The notes below the pieces were generated by a model. The model was not told the origin of the DNA. It ran no database searches and worked only from the letters and a program-made list of their open reading frames with translations. Both the position numbers and the translations under genes were made by a program. A stretch of 64,000 bases of DNA from Phycisphaerales bacterium. GTDB taxonomy: Bacteria; Planctomycetota; Phycisphaerae; Phycisphaerales; UBA1924. Positions 24,218 through 33,619 of the stretch are shown here, in pieces. Numbering within the stretch: the first letter of the stretch is position 1; the number at the start of each line of letters is the position of its first letter. The DNA lies in the NCBI GenBank assembly GCA_013360675.1, contig JABWBB010000002.1:124001-188000 (forward strand). The letters are read 5' to 3'.

Positions 24218-27200
24218 ATGAAACTGTCTCCCAACGCCGCTCCACGCCGCGCATTGCCCTCGCGCCGGGGTTCGTTCCTGGTGCTGGTGGTGGGCATGCT
24301 CGCGCTGCTGGCGGTGATCGCGATCATCTACGTCTCGATCGGCAACCAGGACCTTCGCACGCGCTCGGCGTTGGCGCGCCAGGACCGCCTGGAAGAGGTG
24401 CCGCGCGGGGCGGCCGAGTACATCGCCAACATCATCGGCGAGGACGCGCTGGCCACGCGCTTTGACTACAGCGGCCCGGAGGGGCGACTGCCCGGCAACG
24501 GCCCGATCATCCAGACGCGTGAAAACACCGATTATCCGTCGATCCTGCTCAACGCCAGGTCGGATCTGTCGATGGCCACCGCCACGCAGATCCCCTTTGA
24601 TCCCGTGGGCCGCTACGAAGCGCTGATCGCCGGGGGCAACGTGCCCGATGTGTGGCCGTCGAGCGATCCCTTCCTGGCGTCGAGCGAGGCCTCGTTCATC
24701 TACGACGGCACGGCGAACGCGGTGCCCCGTGCGCAGCACTACCTGCTGCGCATGGACTGGGCGAACATCACGAATGTCGCGCCCGACGGTCGGTTCGTCA
24801 ACCTCTTCAATTTGCGCAACAACATCAACGCCCAGGCCGGCACGGGCGCGGGGCGGATGAGCGAGTATCTCACGCTCTTCAACGCCGACGGCAGCCCCGC
24901 CAGCCAGACCGACTGGGGCGCGTCGCTCGACCCCAACATCCCCGCGCACTTCTCGATGCGCCAGCGATTCGCCTTCCGCCCGATGGGTTCATGGCCGACG
25001 GCCTTTGGCGTGGGTGACGCCGCCTATCCGCCCTATCAATGGGCCGACACCGACGGCGACGGCATGTTCGACGCCCGCTGGTTCGAGGGGACGGATTCGC
25101 GCGACAACACCCTGCGCCGGATCTTTGGCGAGGGTGATTCCCGCTATCGCTATTTCTTCGCCGTGCGCGTGGTCGACCTCTCGGCCCGTGTCAACCTCAA
25201 CACGGCGACTGACCAGCGCATCGCTCCCGATGCGGTGGGCGTGGCGGGATTCTCGCCCGCGGACGTGGATCTTCGCCGGTTGCTCTCGGGATACGACTCG
25301 TTCGAGATGTACCAGGGCTCGCCCGTGCCGCTGGGCTTTGCCGGCATGCCTCAGCCGGGCGGCGGGCGCATCGATGATTACAGCCTGATCACGGCCCCCA
25401 TCCAGTTCAATGCCGGCGCGTGGGGGTACGAAGCACTCCGCATGGCGCACGCGGCGGGGGTGACCCCGCCCGCGAGCCTCGCGCCCGGGGCCCAGTTCCC
25501 CGCGGCGTTCGCGAACTACCTCAACCCGCTGACGCTGAATCCAGCGGATTGGAACTTCAAGAGCGGCGAGCCCCGCATCCGCACCAGCTTTTATCAGCGT
25601 CGTGCTCTGGGTTCGATCGGGGCCTACGCCGTCGCGGGCGGCCAGATCGATTCCCGTGCTGGGTACGACCTTGACTCGTTGGCGGAGCTGCTCACGCGTA
25701 ACAGCGTGAACGACCCGTTGGTCACGAGCGCGGTTGAGCAGACGCTGGGCGGGCGGGCCGACCCGGGCGCGGACCCGGGCCGCCAGTACAGCCCCGTGCG
25801 CGACAACCGTGCGCTCGATACCGAGACCGCGCGACCGCTCGCCAATGGCATGCCCAGGGCTGACGTCATGCACATGCTGGCGACGGATCCGCGCCAGCGG
25901 TTGACCACGATCAGCGGAGCCGCCCCGCGTCGTGCGGCACGCGGCGTGCAGGGTGAACTGCTGACCAGCGCCGATGTCCTCGTGGACGCCAGGACACTGC
26001 TCCAGCGGATCAGCAGCGCCCCCGTGGCCAACCAGGAGCCGTTGCGCGATCTCTTCCGCGCCTACGCCGACGCCCTGATGCCCTTCTCTGATGTGGCCGA
26101 CGCGTGGCGGGGAAGGCCCGAAACCTCAACGCTCTTCTACGGGCATCGCGGCCCGTTGCTGGCGGCGCTGACCGCGGCCCACATGAGCGTGAACATGGCC
26201 GACAGCTTCGACACCAACGGCACCCCGACGGTCTCGACGCTTCTCTTCAACAACGACCAGGCGAATGTCCTCAACAACGACATCACCCAGCCGCCCGCGC
26301 AGCAGCTCTTCCCGGGCTGGTCGCTGGGCAACGGGATGTACCTGACCGACAGCCGCGCCGCTAACAACGCCGCCGGCCTCGCCTTCGATGCGATCAACGT
26401 GTACGGCGTCGAGGCCCAGCCCTTCATCACGCACATCGCGACCTTCACGGCGTATGCCGACGAGCCGGGCGCGAGCGATTTCGAAGGCTCGGGCCAGGAG
26501 ATCGAGATCAAGGGCGATCTCGACCTGGTGGGCAACAAGGAATACCTCTACAGCGGGGTCTTCTTCCAGTTGACCAACCCCTTCGGGCGCGATGTCACGC
26601 TCAGCCGGAACACCTGGACCGTGGACGGCGGGGTGTGGCAGAACGCCGACTATTACGACCAGGGTGATGCGAACATCCCCGAGGCCGACCGCGAGTCCGA
26701 CTACTACTACCTGCGATGGGCGGGGCGGAACTACAAGCTGGCCGCCCTGCGCGAGCAGACCTTCCTCGACCGAATCTCGGCGCAGGATCTCCAGAACTCG
26801 GGCGTCCCCGCGATGGGCGACGATTCCCGGATCGGGCAGTATGTTTCGCCCGTCGCCGGTTCGGGCCTTGACATCACTGCCAGCGGCATCACGATCCCCG
26901 CGGGCGGGACGATCGTCTGCTACGTGCTGACCGAATCGCCTCAGAAGATCCTCGAGCGCTTCCGCGCGGTGGACCCCACGCTGGTGGCGGGGGGGGTCGG
27001 CAGCATGCGCTCGACCGTGATCAATGTGATCCAGAATGACATTCGCGCGAATGCCTCATCGGGCATCAGCGGGGTCTACTGGATCGGCGCGATCGACGAC
27101 GCCACGGGCCGATACGACTTCACCACGACGCCCGCCGCCATCTCGGGCACGGGGGCGCCCAACCAGGCGGTCGAACTGTGGCGGTCGGTTCGCGTCGACG

Positions 27201-29011
27201 CGGAACGTCAGTCGCAGGCCCTGACCCCGCCGTCGCTCTTCTGGGATGGCCAGACTTCGAGCAACGCGGCCTCGCTCAACTTCTACGTGCGCAACGTGCG
27301 AGAGAACGACCAGTTGATGGACCGCTTCCGCATCCCCGCGGGCGTGGACCTCAAGCGCAAACTTCCCGACGGCGACAACGAGGTTCAGGGAACCGATGCC
27401 GACAACGACAACGACGGCTTTGCGCTGACCCTCTGGGCCGCGGCCCGTCGCCCGTCGGATCCGGCCTCGTCGGGCCAGGTGCCGCGTGGCGCGTTCCCGG
27501 GCTATTGCATCGAGCCCAAATACACATTGGGCTGGAACCACGCCGAGCCGGGCAATCTGCTGGGCGCCACGCTCGACGACAGTGATTTCAGCACAAGCCT
27601 TGGTGTCGGGCGCAGCGTGCAGGAGTGGCGGAACGTCATGGAGAACCGCGGGCTCATCGCCTCGCTCGCGCAGGATCCTTCCCAGACCACCTCGCCCCGC
27701 ATGACACAGGCCCCGCGGGCGAACGCGGCAGACCCGGACACGGGCAACTACGCCAACCTCTATCCCGAGATCGTCATCGATAATGAACGCTTCGAGCGGG
27801 TTCCGACCGGTGCGCCCGGCGGTACGCCGGCCTCCTCTACCCTGCGCCCGCTGGACCTGCTCCTGCCTATGGGGATCGGCCCGACGAGCAACTTCCTGTT
27901 CGACCACACCACCCGCCCCAACGCCCGCTGGACCACGCTGGGCGAAGCCATGGCAGCAGCCATGGGGTATGAGAATCCTTCTGCTACTCCAGATATGGCT
28001 GACTTCAGCGTGCTCCTCCGCCCTGATCCGGCAATGCCCTCGCGCAAGATGTACGACCGGGGCGGCAATCTCCGTCTCGACGACTTTGTCCTCTTCCTCG
28101 ATCGCAACGCCAACGGCGTGTTCGACACGACCGGCGGCACGCCCGACATCCACCTGGGTGCGGGCATCCCCGCCGCGCTGACCATCCCCGACATCTTCTA
28201 TGTCTCGCCCGTGGCGCAGCGTGCCCCCTCGCTCACCCGCATCGAGCCGGGCCTCATCAACATCAACACGGCCCCGGTCGAGGTGGCCCGGATGATCCCC
28301 CTGCTCACGCCGCCCCCGCCGAGCGATCCGTTGGGGGGCGCGTGGTGGTGGTGGACGGGTGCCGCCCACGACCAGCGGGCCGACATCGCCGCGACAATGG
28401 TCGCCTATCGCGATAAGAACGATGTGTATGTGCGTCCGCAGAACGCGACGGCCACGACCTACGGCGTCGTCACCTACTTCGACGCCGATCAGTTCACCAA
28501 TCCCCCCGCGGCCAAGACGCGCGGGACCTACGCCCGGGTGCCGGCCCTGCGCGAATCGTTGGGGTTCTCGGGCACCGGCGAGCTGCTGGCCTGCCGCAAT
28601 ATCCCCGATCCGACGGTGGCGGGGGATTACGAGCTCCCCTGGAGTATCGACTACCTGGGCTATGACGGGCGTGCAACGGGAAGCCCGACCAACAGCAGCC
28701 GCATCGGCGTCGACAGCGTGCTCTACACCAACGCCGGGGCGGCCGTAGTCGACGAGATCCGCAACGAGTACAAGGAGAAACTGGCGATCGCCAACGCGGC
28801 GTTGCCCAGCATGACCACCCGCAGCGACGTCTTCGCGGTCTGGTTTGTGGTGCACGGCTATCAGAAGTCGGATGTCGACAACCTGACCAACACCCAGCCG
28901 CTGGTTCCGTCCATCGCCCGTCGCTTCGTGATGGTGGTCGACCGCTCGAACGTGGTGCAGAACGGCCAGCGCCCCAACATCCTGCTCCTGCGCGAGGTGC
29001 CGTACAACTGA
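24218..29011 (+). CDS. Giant GspK-like minor pseudopilin (1597 residues)
   Basis: Last gene of the pseudopilin series. After a basic leader the membrane segment RRGSFLVLVVGMLALLAVIA starts with a prepilin-type Gly-Ser cleavage site but has Leu, not Glu, at +5, exactly as in GspK. The secreted part contains SARVNLNTA (near residue 324) and ININTAPVEV (near 1347), the Asn-Thr-Ala signature of the helix-hairpin-helix-like GspK domains, plus calcium-loop-like DTDGDGMFD (about 277), DNDNDGF (about 1062) and DRNANGVFD (about 1294). GspK is usually about 330 residues, so this is nearly five times longer. GGAGG lies five bases before the chosen ATG. In known systems GspK caps the pseudopilus tip with GspI and GspJ; a large tip adhesin or export-cargo domain is an inference. 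Confidence 0.82.
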   Translation: MKLSPNAAPRRALPSRRGSFLVLVVGMLALLAVIAIIYVSIGNQDLRTRSALARQDRLEEVPRGAAEYIANIIGEDALATRFDYSGPEGRLPGNGPIIQTRENTDYPSILLNARSDLSMATATQIPFDPVGRYEALIAGGNVPDVWPSSDPFLASSEASFIYDGTANAVPRAQHYLLRMDWANITNVAPDGRFVNLFNLRNNINAQAGTGAGRMSEYLTLFNADGSPASQTDWGASLDPNIPAHFSMRQRFAFRPMGSWPTAFGVGDAAYPPYQWADTDGDGMFDARWFEGTDSRDNTLRRIFGEGDSRYRYFFAVRVVDLSARVNLNTATDQRIAPDAVGVAGFSPADVDLRRLLSGYDSFEMYQGSPVPLGFAGMPQPGGGRIDDYSLITAPIQFNAGAWGYEALRMAHAAGVTPPASLAPGAQFPAAFANYLNPLTLNPADWNFKSGEPRIRTSFYQRRALGSIGAYAVAGGQIDSRAGYDLDSLAELLTRNSVNDPLVTSAVEQTLGGRADPGADPGRQYSPVRDNRALDTETARPLANGMPRADVMHMLATDPRQRLTTISGAAPRRAARGVQGELLTSADVLVDARTLLQRISSAPVANQEPLRDLFRAYADALMPFSDVADAWRGRPETSTLFYGHRGPLLAALTAAHMSVNMADSFDTNGTPTVSTLLFNNDQANVLNNDITQPPAQQLFPGWSLGNGMYLTDSRAANNAAGLAFDAINVYGVEAQPFITHIATFTAYADEPGASDFEGSGQEIEIKGDLDLVGNKEYLYSGVFFQLTNPFGRDVTLSRNTWTVDGGVWQNADYYDQGDANIPEADRESDYYYLRWAGRNYKLAALREQTFLDRISAQDLQNSGVPAMGDDSRIGQYVSPVAGSGLDITASGITIPAGGTIVCYVLTESPQKILERFRAVDPTLVAGGVGSMRSTVINVIQNDIRANASSGISGVYWIGAIDDATGRYDFTTTPAAISGTGAPNQAVELWRSVRVDAERQSQALTPPSLFWDGQTSSNAASLNFYVRNVRENDQLMDRFRIPAGVDLKRKLPDGDNEVQGTDADNDNDGFALTLWAAARRPSDPASSGQVPRGAFPGYCIEPKYTLGWNHAEPGNLLGATLDDSDFSTSLGVGRSVQEWRNVMENRGLIASLAQDPSQTTSPRMTQAPRANAADPDTGNYANLYPEIVIDNERFERVPTGAPGGTPASSTLRPLDLLLPMGIGPTSNFLFDHTTRPNARWTTLGEAMAAAMGYENPSATPDMADFSVLLRPDPAMPSRKMYDRGGNLRLDDFVLFLDRNANGVFDTTGGTPDIHLGAGIPAALTIPDIFYVSPVAQRAPSLTRIEPGLININTAPVEVARMIPLLTPPPPSDPLGGAWWWWTGAAHDQRADIAATMVAYRDKNDVYVRPQNATATTYGVVTYFDADQFTNPPAAKTRGTYARVPALRESLGFSGTGELLACRNIPDPTVAGDYELPWSIDYLGYDGRATGSPTNSSRIGVDSVLYTNAGAAVVDEIRNEYKEKLAIANAALPSMTTRSDVFAVWFVVHGYQKSDVDNLTNTQPLVPSIARRFVMVVDRSNVVQNGQRPNILLLREVPYN

Positions 29012-29120
29012 TGACGCGTGGGGATACTCCCCGCGGCATGGAGACACGGGGCCAGGATTCGCGGGTTGTGAGTTCAATCGACGACAGCGGCCGCGGCGGG
29101 GTGTCGGCCGCTCGTCAACG

Positions 29121-29153
29121 GGGCCCGGGCTTCACGGCTCGGGCCCTTGTTTT
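29121..29153 (+). terminator. Rho-independent terminator of the pseudopilin cluster
   Basis: GGGCCCGGGC (29121-29130) pairs with GCTCGGGCCC (29137-29146) around TTCACG, giving a ten-pair stem with one G-T pair, followed by TTGTTTT. It lies 110 bases after the GspK-like stop and before tRNA-Pro. Confidence 0.75.
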
Positions 29154-29187
29154 CTGGTGAGCGGGGCGGGATACAGTGTGTCCTTCG

Positions 29188-29261
29188 CAGGGTGTAGCTC
29201 AGCTTGGTAGAGCGCGTGGTTTGGGTCCACGAGGTCGCAGGTTCGAATCCTGTCACCCTGA
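29188..29261 (+). tRNA. tRNA-Pro (anticodon TGG)
   Basis: A 74-base cloverleaf: acceptor CAGGGTG/CACCCTG, D stem GCTC/GAGC, anticodon stem CGTGG/CCACG around TTTGGGT (anticodon TGG), T stem GCAGG/CCTGT with TTCGAAT, discriminator A. CCA is not encoded. An unusual gene of lower GC content follows immediately. Confidence 0.95.
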
Positions 29262-29290
29262 TTTATAGAGTTGGAGAGAAGGAGCCCTTC

Positions 29291-29941
29291 GTGGACGAAG
29301 GCACCAAAGACGGCCTTGGTGTGGCACTGAACGAAGCCGCACTTCTCGGAGCCGAGGTGATTCAAGATCGCCGATGCGCCGCCATCACTTTCGCCGTGTT
29401 GTCGCTTCCGCTCGATGGTGCTCCTCCGCCCGTTGATTCTCGCGTGTCTCTTGTGCTCGTTCAGGTCGGTCGTGTCGTCGCCTCATTGCGCAACGCACGC
29501 TGGGATGATGACCAAGCGCCAGCAGTTCCATTTGCACTCGCGGAGTTGCTCAAGACTGTCCAATCGTTCGGCGGTCAGCCTGTGTACGGATGGAAGTTCA
29601 TTGATACTGACGACGGCTATGAGCGATGGGCGAATCGCCTGAGTCTGGATGAGCGTTTTGATGGTGGCAGCAAACAACACTCAATCACGCTCTTTCAAGA
29701 GGGTTACGAGCGACACCTGGACTTGAGGCTTTGGTTTGGAGGACTACGTATCTTCCGCCCTGATCGCACCGAGATCGCAATCGGCGAGTTCGTCGCGGCT
29801 GGCAAGCGCTGGTGGGATGGCCTGTATAGCGGGGATCCGCGAACTCGAGGAAGCGGGATTTATCCGAGCAATTCCCCGATTCCCCCAGTCGTTGGCCCGG
29901 CTCGGGAAGGCCAAGCAGGCGCAGAAATTCATGAAGGCTAA
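29291..29941 (+). CDS. Protein of unknown function, probably frameshifted near its 3' end
   Basis: Not recognised. The GTG at 29291 is chosen because GGAG lies six bases upstream; the frame is open further upstream but would run through tRNA-Pro. The 216-residue product has no signal peptide or clear membrane segment and contains a Trp/Arg-rich stretch (LDLRLWFGGLRIFRPDRTE). GC content is lower than in neighbouring genes. From about 29840 onward the annotated frame loses the third-position GC bias and becomes Gly/Pro/Ser-rich, while the frame shifted by one base reads RELEEAGFIRAIPRFP and LARLGKAKQAQKFMKAK with strong third-position GC. A one-base insertion around 29838-29845 is therefore likely; the restored protein would run to about 30026. 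Confidence 0.5.
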   Translation: MDEGTKDGLGVALNEAALLGAEVIQDRRCAAITFAVLSLPLDGAPPPVDSRVSLVLVQVGRVVASLRNARWDDDQAPAVPFALAELLKTVQSFGGQPVYGWKFIDTDDGYERWANRLSLDERFDGGSKQHSITLFQEGYERHLDLRLWFGGLRIFRPDRTEIAIGEFVAAGKRWWDGLYSGDPRTRGSGIYPSNSPIPPVVGPAREGQAGAEIHEG

Positions 29942-30006
29942 GCCACAGTGTTGGTCACGGCTGAGGCTGCTCACTACCCCCGCCGTCTCTGCTACCGTGA
30001 TGGCGG

Positions 30007-31239
30007 ATGGCCACACCCGGCCCTGACAACTCCGCCGCTCGTCCGCGTCACGGGCGGCATCCGCTCCTGCGCAGCCGCACCGGCCTTGCGGGGTTGCTCG
30101 TCGTCCTGTTGGTCGCGATCACCTGCGTGGGCAGCCTCCCCTGGACACTCGCTCCCGAGCCGGGCGCCTCGACGCCCCGCTACAACGACGGACGCATCGA
30201 GGCGGCGCGTCTCCCGCCTTTGTCCTGGCGGGCGACGCCCGACCAGGCCGCCCGCCTCAACCGCCTCGTGCCCGCGGACCAGCAGCAGCAGATCGCCAGC
30301 CGTCACGGCGTCGATCCCGCCACGCTGGCCGATCATCTCGAGGGCCCCATCGCCGCCGATCTGCGCGCGCACTGGCCGGCCTACACGCTCGGCAGCGACG
30401 TGCTTGGCCGCAGCCTGCTGACCCGCCTGCTGACGGGCGGGGGGATCTCGCTGGCCATCGGCATCGCCGCGGCGTTCCTCTCGGTTTGCATCGGCACGCT
30501 TTACGGCATGGTCGCGGGTTACGCCGGTGGTCGCATCGATGCCCTGATGATGCGCATCGTCGACGTGCTCTACGGCTTGCCTTATGTGCTGCTGGTGGTG
30601 CTGCTGGCCGTCGCGGGCGATGCCCTGGTCGATCGCGTGCAGCGCAGCCGCATCGACGCCGCGTCACGCCAGCGTGAGGCTTACATCGAGCACGCCATCG
30701 CCGCCGATCCATCCGATGAAACCCTGCGCCACCAGGCCCACGCCCAGGCTCTTGCGACGTTTGGTACGGGCGAGATCAGCCGCGGCGCACGCATGACCAT
30801 CGATGTGCTCACGCTCCTGGCGGCGATCGGCGGGGTCAGTTGGCTCACGCTCGCCCGTGTGATCCGCGGGCAGGTGCTCAGCCTCAAGGCCATGCCGTAT
30901 GTCGAGGCGGCGCGGGTGATCGGGGCTTCTCCCTGGCGGATCATGCGACGCCACCTCCTGCCCAATCTGGTCGGGCCGATCGTGGTCTATTCGACCCTCA
31001 CGGTGCCGCAAGCGATCCTGCAGGAGAGTTTCCTGAGTTTCCTGGGCATCGGCGTCAAGCCGCCGCTTCCGAGTTGGGGCACGTTGGCCGCCGACGGGCT
31101 CAGCGAGTTAAACCCCTTCGCCTCGAACTGGTGGCTGCTCGTTTTTCCGTGCGCGGCCCTGGGGATCACGCTCGTCGCGCTCAACTTCATCGGCGAGGGT
31201 CTACGCGAGGCCCTCGATCCCAAGCGAGCCCGCGCATGA
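30007..31239 (+). CDS. Peptide/oligopeptide ABC transporter permease (OppC/DppC-like)
   Basis: Inner-membrane permease of a peptide or nickel-type ABC importer. One N-terminal membrane helix ([20 protein letters not shown]) is followed by a long periplasmic region ending in [21 protein letters not shown], the OppC hallmark, and then the BPD_transp domain with the ATPase-contacting loop [19 protein letters not shown]. Between the third and fourth helices (about residues 203-260) is a charged insertion of roughly 55 residues not usual in OppC. The ATPase gene overlaps its stop (ATGA). No OppB-type partner permease or binding protein lies in the window, so the transporter is incomplete here. Confidence 0.85.
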   Translation: MATPGPDNSAARPRHGRHPLLRSRTGLAGLLVVLLVAITCVGSLPWTLAPEPGASTPRYNDGRIEAARLPPLSWRATPDQAARLNRLVPADQQQQIASRHGVDPATLADHLEGPIAADLRAHWPAYTLGSDVLGRSLLTRLLTGGGISLAIGIAAAFLSVCIGTLYGMVAGYAGGRIDALMMRIVDVLYGLPYVLLVVLLAVAGDALVDRVQRSRIDAASRQREAYIEHAIAADPSDETLRHQAHAQALATFGTGEISRGARMTIDVLTLLAAIGGVSWLTLARVIRGQVLSLKAMPYVEAARVIGASPWRIMRRHLLPNLVGPIVVYSTLTVPQAILQESFLSFLGIGVKPPLPSWGTLAADGLSELNPFASNWWLLVFPCAALGITLVALNFIGEGLREALDPKRARA

Positions 31240-32363
31240 GCCAAACCACGGGCACACCCCCTGTCACGGCTCCCGATCCTTCGCCGATCCTGCGCGTGCG
31301 TGACCTGCGCATCGCGTTCGATCATGCCGCGGCCCCCGCGGTCAACGGCGCCTGGCTCGATGTCCATACGGGCCAGATGGTCGCCCTCGTGGGGGAATCG
31401 GGCAGCGGCAAGAGCGTGACGGCGATGAGCCTGCTCGGGCTCCTCCCCAGCCCTCCGGCGCGCATCGAACGCGGCTCGGCTCTCTTCCGCTCGGCCTCAC
31501 ATGTGGCTCATGGCCGCGTTGTTGATCTGCTCACACTCGATGCCGCCGCGATGCGATCAATCCGCGGGCGCGAGATTGCGATGATCTTTCAGGAGCCGAT
31601 GACCAGCCTCAACCCGGTGATGACCATCGGCGATCAGATCATCGAAACCATCCAGTTGCACGCACGGATCGATCGAGCCGCGGCACGGACCCGCGCCGCA
31701 GTCGCACTCAGCGAGGTTGGCATCGCCGATGCCGCTCGCCGCCTTGGTCAATATCCGCACGAGTTCTCTGGCGGGATGCGCCAGCGCGTGATGATCGCGA
31801 TGGCCCTGGCCTGCCGCCCTTCGCTTCTCCTGGCCGATGAGCCCACCACCGCGCTGGATGTCAGCGTCCAGGCCCAGATCCTGGACTTGCTGGGCGAGGC
31901 CCGGCGCACGCGCGGCATGGGTGTGCTCTTCATCACCCACGACCTGGGCATCGTCGCCCAGCACGCCGACGTCGTCTGCGTGATGTACGCCGGGCGGATT
32001 GTCGAAGCCGCGACGGTCTTTGATCTCTTCGATGCTCCACGCCACCCGTATACCCGGGCTCTACTCCAATGCGTGCCGCGGCTTGGGGTCCGGGCCGAAC
32101 GCCTCTCGAACGTGCACGAAGCGATCCACGCCGCCGATGGCCCCGCCGCGATCCCCGGGCACGGCGCGTTGGCCTGGTGGCCCTCGCAGCGTCCGCGTGG
32201 GCTGGCGGCCGTTTCGGGCGATGATTCGGTCATGGTGCAGGCCGCTCCGGGGCACTGGGTGCGTGCCTGGCGAACCCCGGATATCGTGATTGAAGGGCCG
32301 AGCCTCCCCGCGTTTGTGCGGGGCGGGGCATCCGCGAAGGAGGGCGAGCCGTGCGCGTCTTGA
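31236..32363 (+). CDS. Peptide ABC transporter ATP-binding protein (OppD/DppD-like)
   Basis: ATPase subunit for the preceding permease. Walker A GESGSGKS, Q-loop FQEPMTSLNPV, signature FSGGMRQRV, Walker B LLLADEPTTALDVS and switch His in FITHDLGIV are all intact. The segment PRHPYTRALL and following residues match the oligopeptide transporter C-terminal region, but the end (from about residue 300) lacks the usual Cys-rich iron-sulfur-like motif and is unusual. The ATG at 31236 overlaps the permease stop by four bases. The 3' end overlaps the next gene by 13 bases. An OppF-type second ATPase is absent. Confidence 0.88.
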   Translation: MSQTTGTPPVTAPDPSPILRVRDLRIAFDHAAAPAVNGAWLDVHTGQMVALVGESGSGKSVTAMSLLGLLPSPPARIERGSALFRSASHVAHGRVVDLLTLDAAAMRSIRGREIAMIFQEPMTSLNPVMTIGDQIIETIQLHARIDRAAARTRAAVALSEVGIADAARRLGQYPHEFSGGMRQRVMIAMALACRPSLLLADEPTTALDVSVQAQILDLLGEARRTRGMGVLFITHDLGIVAQHADVVCVMYAGRIVEAATVFDLFDAPRHPYTRALLQCVPRLGVRAERLSNVHEAIHAADGPAAIPGHGALAWWPSQRPRGLAAVSGDDSVMVQAAPGHWVRAWRTPDIVIEGPSLPAFVRGGASAKEGEPCAS

Positions 32364-33451
32364 TCCTCGCCGATGCCTTCTTTGCCTCTCGTGAGCAGGC
32401 CCTGCTGACACGCCTGCGTGTGGGGCTGGCCGATGAGGGTGTCCACGTGGTCAAGGCGATTCCCGAGGGTGTCGGGCCCCAGGGCGAGGCCTTTGCCCGC
32501 TGTGTGACGTACTCCCCACGAACCGTGGGGTTGACCCGGGCGTGGGCGGCGCGTCGCTTGGCCGCCCGGATCGACGACTGGGGCGAAGAAGGCGAGATCG
32601 ACGTGGTGCACGTCTTTGGGGGGTCGGTCTGGTCGTTTGGCATGGACCTGGCCGAGGAACTCGAGGCGAGCATCGCGCTGGAGGTGTGGCGTGCGGGGCT
32701 GGTCGATCGGGCTCGCGAGTTGCGTGGCTTTGAGCGTGTTCCCACGATGCTGCTGGCCCCCGACCCGGCCATCGAGCGTGCCCTGGCCACGGGGGGCGCG
32801 AGCCCCGGTCCGCGGCTTGCCCCGTGGGGGGTCTATACCCGCAACGAGCCGCGCAAGGTGCTGCAACCGGGTCGAACCAGCGGCATCATGCTGGTCGGCT
32901 CGGGACACGACGCTGCGGCCTTTGATGCCGTGCTCCGAGGACTGGGCGAGGTGGATCGCGCCGGGGCGCAGCTGCTGGTTTTCTGCGACGCGGTGGCCGC
33001 TCGCAGGGCAGGGGCGTGGGCCATGGCCCGGCGCTACGGCCTGATGGATTGCCTGAGCCTGATCGACGAGCTCGAAGCCCGGCGAGAACTGCTGCTTCAG
33101 GGTGATCTGCTCCTCCTGCCCGAAGCCCGCGGAGAGCAGCGCACCATTGTGCTCGAGGCCTTCGCCGCCGGCGTGCCCGTGGTCGCCGCCCGAGACCCCA
33201 TGGTGAGTCTGCTCGCGGACGGTTCGATCTGCCGCATCGTGGCCCAGCCCGACGCCCCGGCCTGGACCGCGGCTGTGGGGGACCTGATCGACAACCCAAC
33301 CAAGGCGATGGAGCAAGCGGCCCGTGCTCACGAGTTCGTGCGGACTCGCCGGCGGGCCAGCGATCACGTCGCGGGCGTGCTTGCGGCGTATCAGTGGATG
33401 ACCAGCGCCGACGCGATCCCCTTCGCGGCCCCGGGCAAGAGCGTCCGATAG
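32351..33451 (+). CDS. Glycosyltransferase group 1-like protein
   Basis: A 366-residue protein with the GT-B outline of group 1 (GT4-like) glycosyltransferases: an N-terminal Rossmann-like start (MRVLILADAFFASREQALL), an interdomain region, a second domain beginning IMLVGSGHDAAAFDAVLRGL, and near residue 258 GDLLLLPEARGEQRTIVLEAFAAGVPVVAA, which is the PEA..G.V..EAMA.G.PVVA nucleotide-sugar site in a slightly altered form. Donor and acceptor unknown. It starts with GTG 13 bases inside the ATPase gene, so it is translated from the transporter mRNA, yet no functional link is evident. Confidence 0.72.
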   Translation: MRVLILADAFFASREQALLTRLRVGLADEGVHVVKAIPEGVGPQGEAFARCVTYSPRTVGLTRAWAARRLAARIDDWGEEGEIDVVHVFGGSVWSFGMDLAEELEASIALEVWRAGLVDRARELRGFERVPTMLLAPDPAIERALATGGASPGPRLAPWGVYTRNEPRKVLQPGRTSGIMLVGSGHDAAAFDAVLRGLGEVDRAGAQLLVFCDAVAARRAGAWAMARRYGLMDCLSLIDELEARRELLLQGDLLLLPEARGEQRTIVLEAFAAGVPVVAARDPMVSLLADGSICRIVAQPDAPAWTAAVGDLIDNPTKAMEQAARAHEFVRTRRRASDHVAGVLAAYQWMTSADAIPFAAPGKSVR

Positions 33452-33619
33452 CGACGGGGGTTTATACCGTCTGCAACGCGTGTGCCCCGGGCAGCGGGCA
33501 CAGCGTGTACGCACTTTGGTGGCACCACGCCGTGGATCAGGGCACGTTGAATGCAGGCGGTGACGCCGGTGCAGGCGTGCGCCGTGCGTCCTGCCCGGAT
33601 AACGAAAGAGAGGCTTGAC

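Noticed and set aside
29204-29290. Upstream extension of the gene after tRNA-Pro
   Set aside because: It would be translated through the tRNA; GTG 29291 with a good ribosome binding site is the better start.
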